Assembly (NCBI GenBank): GCA_023133185.1
Contig: JAGLWX010000174.1
Location: 1-15,672, forward strand
Source: Fidelibacterota bacterium
Lineage (GTDB): Bacteria > Fidelibacterota > UBA2242
Length of the DNA stretch: 15,672 nucleotides
Direction: 5' to 3'
Shown piece after piece: positions 13,201 to 15,672 of the stretch (position 1 is its first letter; each line of letters opens with the position of its first letter). The translations under genes and the position numbers were made by a program. The notes beneath the pieces are model-generated. The model saw nothing but the letters and a program-made list of their open reading frames with translations. It did not search any database and was not told the DNA's origin.

Positions 13201-15672
13201 TTCCCGGGCGACGCCGTCCATCCAGAGCCGGCAAGCTTCAATTGTTTGCCAGCTAACATCGCCATCGCTGAGGACTTTCTTAAATTCAGAAAGAGGGATA
13301 CGGTATAATTTCCAATATTTGGTGCGCCCGGCGATATAATCATTATCAATGTTTTCGTCGAGTGAAAAGTCGATCGTATAGTAATCATTTAAAAGATCTA
13401 CAACATAATTCCGGTTCAAATCTTCCGTATCCGGTATATATCCGCTGGCGTCCTTCTTACTGTTTTCTGTGCCATTAATTTGACGATAGTCTAAAGAACC
13501 TTCACTCCATTTCCAGTTGTCGCTGTTTGGGTCTGAAGGACTGCGCTTATATTCGTTTAATAGTGAATCGCCATAAATAAGGGTTCCGTAACTAAGAGTT
13601 TCGATGAATTCATCTTCATCAAATAATCCATCAATACCGGTATCTTCACCATCATCAAGCAGGTCGTTTCCCAAGGTAAATCCGGCTTCCGGTTTGTCTT
13701 CGGTATCCAGTTTTCTGTTCGGTATTTGATCCTCGCTGATCTGTCCCAGGTCAACATGAAGTTGTCCGGAGTTTCCCCGAACCCAGATTTCGAGAAATTT
13801 TGTTTTGGATTGATCATAATAGCTTGTAGGGAAGTAGTAGGTAATCCCGCCCCATGCTTCTTCCTTGGGAATGACGCCGTCTGTCACGGCAATTGACCAA
13901 TCGGGATCGAGCGCCATAACCATGATTTCGGTGATATTGTTTTGAGCACGGGTGCTGACCTCTTTATTTGGCCAGATGTTTTTGGTTGGTACACCGCCAA
14001 AAGGATTGTACCAGAACATAAAACCCCGTTGATTTTCAGTTTTGCCAAGTGGCGTCGCTGAACGTGCCCAGTACCGCTGCATGATCGGAGGCGATGTAAT
14101 ACGCTTGGAGCCCTCGAAATCATCAATGAACCCGACCCCGTTTGGATCGCCGGTATCATCGTTGCTGATAGTGTTGGGATTGGGATTAACCCTGGCGATT
14201 TCGCCTTCAAATGTTATCCTGGACAGCTTGTCCGTTTCAATTAACGGCAGCCAGTTTACCGCACGAGTCAGGAAGCGCAAATCTTTATTAAAACGTCCGT
14301 TCAAGTCCCAGACAAAATTTTGCATCGGTTCATAACCGACATCGACTTTTTCGTCAACAACTGATTTGCTGAAATAGAGAGCCGTACCGCCAATAAAAGA
14401 GTTTTCACCGAAATCATATTGAGCCCGGGTTCCTAATATGGTCTTTTTATCCAGCTGGAAAAATTGGTTGCGTTCGTACTTGATATCCAGATTTGCATCC
14501 GGGTTCAGAGCGTCCTGGCGAAGAAGCGTGAGGGTTCCGGTGAAATAATCGATGGTGTAATCGACGCCCCGTGTAAGAGTTTCGCTGCCCAGGTTGACGG
14601 ATTCACTGCCTTCGATAACCATGGGACCGAGGTTGATCATTGAACTGCGGTTTTCGTATTTGAAAACGATCTTGAATTTTGAATCTGACGTGATATCACT
14701 AAGACGGGTTCGGTTACTGTCGTACATTGCGGAACAGTTATATAGATCGCTTAGATTAGAATTGTATCTACCGGTTTCATCGTTTTCTTTGAATTGGAAC
14801 GGACGCAAGAATGGAAGCCAGAGTTCGCCCAGCTGCATATTAATGATCGATGGATTATCGAGATCAATAATATCATCCGGAGTTGGATTCCCGTTTTTAT
14901 CTTTCAAATCCAACCCAAATTTCACCAGGAAGTTGACGCCGTCCTGCGGATCACGCTCTTCATCACCGGTTTGACCGTGAATATATACTATGCTGAGATC
15001 AAATCCTTCAGGGTTGATGCCGGAGGTGCCAAGAGAATATATGTTTTTAAATTCCAGATCCCAGCAGGGGTGGCTGGGAATCATTTGCTGGGGCTTGATC
15101 AACTTTAAGATAATGTCGGTAGTGTCCGATAATGGTCGATCCCAATCACCGTATTCTTTATTAGAAACAGTGTTCCCGCCGGCGTCAACAACCCGATATG
15201 TGACAGCAAGAACTTCGCTTTCCTGTACCAGGGTTGACAAACGGATAAATCCAAGGTTCAAATTAGCAATATATTCCTGATCTAACTCAAGTCTTTTGAA
15301 TACACGCTGTTCCATATAAACACTGTCGGCATTTTCAGGATCTCCTGGATCTACATGAGCATATCCATATACACTGCCGGCGGTTTCTATGTTAATGGAT
15401 TTATATACTTCCAGATCAGCAATAATGAGGTTTTCATCATAATTGAAGCGCCCTCCATTATCTAAGAATCCTTTATAGAAAGTGCTGCGAAAATCGTAAT
15501 CGAGGAAGTAATAGAGATTTCGGCGGTATTCATAATCTTTGATGGAGTTGCTGGTTTGTTGAGCGCCGCCGTCCACACTCAATTTTTCTTTCTTACCCTT
15601 TTCCACGCTGGCGATGGCTGTGACGTCAAGCCCACCCAATTTCATGAGGGCTTTCAATCCGAATAAGCCATT
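10249..15672 (-). CDS. sprA: SprA (Sov) family T9SS outer-membrane translocon (N-terminus missing)
   Basis: 1807 residues are present and the frame is still open at the window edge, so the signal peptide and first several hundred residues lie outside (full SprA is about 2400). SprA forms the giant 36-strand outer-membrane barrel through which T9SS cargo leaves the cell. Recognisable SprA landmarks are the opening LFGLKALMKLGGLDVT with VDGGAQQT, IDDFEGS at about residue 516-522, FSLDENID, WLDELRLSEVRRDPGVAY, LGDKLGDFRWYYTPSSLDFS, and the VGTPGLLYRTGL region near the C-terminal barrel. Residues about 1446-1483 (11224-11337) are a polar Ser/Arg-rich then Glu/Thr/Pro/Lys-rich low-complexity stretch, where Bacteroidota SprA also carries a variable polar insert. 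It ends in a strand-like VNIAIRG. A 304-bp gap separates it from the cyclotransferase gene, on the same strand. Confidence 0.93.
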   Translation of the reverse strand, partial: NGLFGLKALMKLGGLDVTAIASVEKGKKEKLSVDGGAQQTSNSIKDYEYRRNLYYFLDYDFRSTFYKGFLDNGGRFNYDENLIIADLEVYKSINIETAGSVYGYAHVDPGDPENADSVYMEQRVFKRLELDQEYIANLNLGFIRLSTLVQESEVLAVTYRVVDAGGNTVSNKEYGDWDRPLSDTTDIILKLIKPQQMIPSHPCWDLEFKNIYSLGTSGINPEGFDLSIVYIHGQTGDEERDPQDGVNFLVKFGLDLKDKNGNPTPDDIIDLDNPSIINMQLGELWLPFLRPFQFKENDETGRYNSNLSDLYNCSAMYDSNRTRLSDITSDSKFKIVFKYENRSSMINLGPMVIEGSESVNLGSETLTRGVDYTIDYFTGTLTLLRQDALNPDANLDIKYERNQFFQLDKKTILGTRAQYDFGENSFIGGTALYFSKSVVDEKVDVGYEPMQNFVWDLNGRFNKDLRFLTRAVNWLPLIETDKLSRITFEGEIARVNPNPNTISNDDTGDPNGVGFIDDFEGSKRITSPPIMQRYWARSATPLGKTENQRGFMFWYNPFGGVPTKNIWPNKEVSTRAQNNITEIMVMALDPDWSIAVTDGVIPKEEAWGGITYYFPTSYYDQSKTKFLEIWVRGNSGQLHVDLGQISEDQIPNRKLDTEDKPEAGFTLGNDLLDDGEDTGIDGLFDEDEFIETLSYGTLIYGDSLLNEYKRSPSDPNSDNWKWSEGSLDYRQINGTENSKKDASGYIPDTEDLNRNYVVDLLNDYYTIDFSLDENIDNDYIAGRTKYWKLYRIPLSEFKKVLSDGDVSWQTIEACRLWMDGVAREDTVMIAKIEMVGNEWEELGVAPEEGSDYIKKENAFAVSVINSEDNPDTYKAPKGVQGEYDRINEIRMKEQSLVLWFDGSEGIKPGEIAAAKKVLREEASFITYKKMKLYINGHNIHTRTKYFREGEKTPLQFFVRFGRGGQNPQFYEYRQPIYPDWDKKNYMEIDLDFLTSLKSYNSEDEFTGNKEDPKQLRITRNDKGEIIQRRYKEVKNGEYTGKEIIIHGAPALSRIQQLEIGVINQRYALDDFDENAPLPRYDNTIFGEVWLDELRLSEVRRDPGVAYRSKMSLTVADLMKFDLGINRKDADFHTVEQRPSLQPSGLNTSRNITARGSISLDKLTPASWGLRLPVSGSFSNKVSAPKYVPGTDILTGDSAPDSILNLSESYGINTSFGKRGSDFWLTKYTIDQIKVQFNAQWSKSSSVQVKKRESQTYKGNLSYKIPFGRDNYIQPFKWMQNVPVLGDKLGDFRWYYTPSSLDFSMDAGESKSIKVPRLSESQATETHDFGLNRSITGAYKVFDNLSVNYSRKMKNSMIDFRNDKLRAVKELNPGIPINVTESYSAAYSLKLFSWFAPSINYNAGYNWSEPVNSNTKSVDQLNNQSRISSSFSLDPKLILKSFYTPKSAKSSSRPSSGRSGSRRSSRSRSETPETPEKSTKENKKEIKLLEYLYKALDKIKPIQISYSTSRNNRNLGRVGTPGLLYRTGLSSDPGLEILTDEVGLNVNNLATNSDISMRSGIKVTKNISTSLSFGQNMSWAESQGQKSHNLTRDYITFDENGKGGMPFPGWTLSWSQIEKIGFISKFFKKLSLDHGFSGKEAVVYRNGEKQNSSYKLYFSPLIGLSMQFKNNINSNIRMTQGKTINNQANGGTSIVNEQNINASLNYQKKGGFTIPLPFLKDKRLENSMNFTMNFDYSSSKTRGRNTADAKFTVQQENKNWKIEPRISYSFTKKVTGGLFYSYGESFNRRTGKRINRNGGFDVNIAIRG

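Noticed and set aside
12505..13308. Long + strand frame (267 codons) antisense to sprA
   Set aside because: The - strand frame here is clearly SprA over its whole length. The antisense frame has low-complexity hydrophobic content and no recognisable domain.
15655..15657. TTG as the start of sprA
   Set aside because: The frame stays open to the window edge, the upstream codons fit the SprA pattern (LFGLK), and the known N-terminal part of SprA is missing.

Overview
The window looks like chromosomal DNA of a Gram-negative bacterium from the Fibrobacteres-Chlorobi-Bacteroidetes (FCB) superphylum. The reasons are a SprA-type outer-membrane translocon, two PorV/PorQ-family barrels, a secreted protein ending in a type IX secretion (T9SS) type A sorting domain, a TonB/ExbB/ExbD motor and several lipoprotein or signal-peptide starts. 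The divergence of these proteins from textbook Bacteroidota versions suggests a lineage outside classical Bacteroidota (Marinimicrobia-, Calditrichota- or KSB1-like), but the exact phylum is inference.

Left part, + strand (1-3556): the C-terminal 445 residues of an S41 carboxyl-terminal processing protease, a candidate promoter, then a tight four-gene operon of exbB, exbD, a second exbD and tonB. This operon ends at a clear intrinsic terminator at 3623-3648. It encodes an inner-membrane proton-driven motor and the TonB arm that delivers energy to the outer membrane.

Right part, - strand (15672 down to 3679): a large sprA gene missing only its N-terminal part, a 304-bp gap, then a six-gene unit whose members overlap by 4 bp or are separated by 1 to 9 bp. 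In transcription order these encode an M28 glutaminyl-peptide cyclotransferase-like enzyme, PrmA, an Ig-like lipoprotein, a beta-propeller protein with a T9SS sorting domain, and two PorV/PorQ-family barrels. With sprA this reads as a T9SS export and attachment locus. SprA is the translocon, the two barrels resemble PorV and PorQ, and the propeller plus sorting-domain protein resembles a compact PorZ. The cyclotransferase could cap the N-terminal glutamine that signal peptidase should expose on that same protein (predicted Gln21).

The 304-bp gap after sprA is the oddest piece. It holds a 39-codon remnant of a four-helix-bundle (23S rRNA intervening-sequence type) protein. Close to it lie a 10-bp direct repeat and, further out, two degenerate heptanucleotide (GACYAYG) arrays in inverted orientation. 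Together these look like a decayed insertion unit. No tRNA, rRNA, CRISPR or intact insertion sequence was seen.
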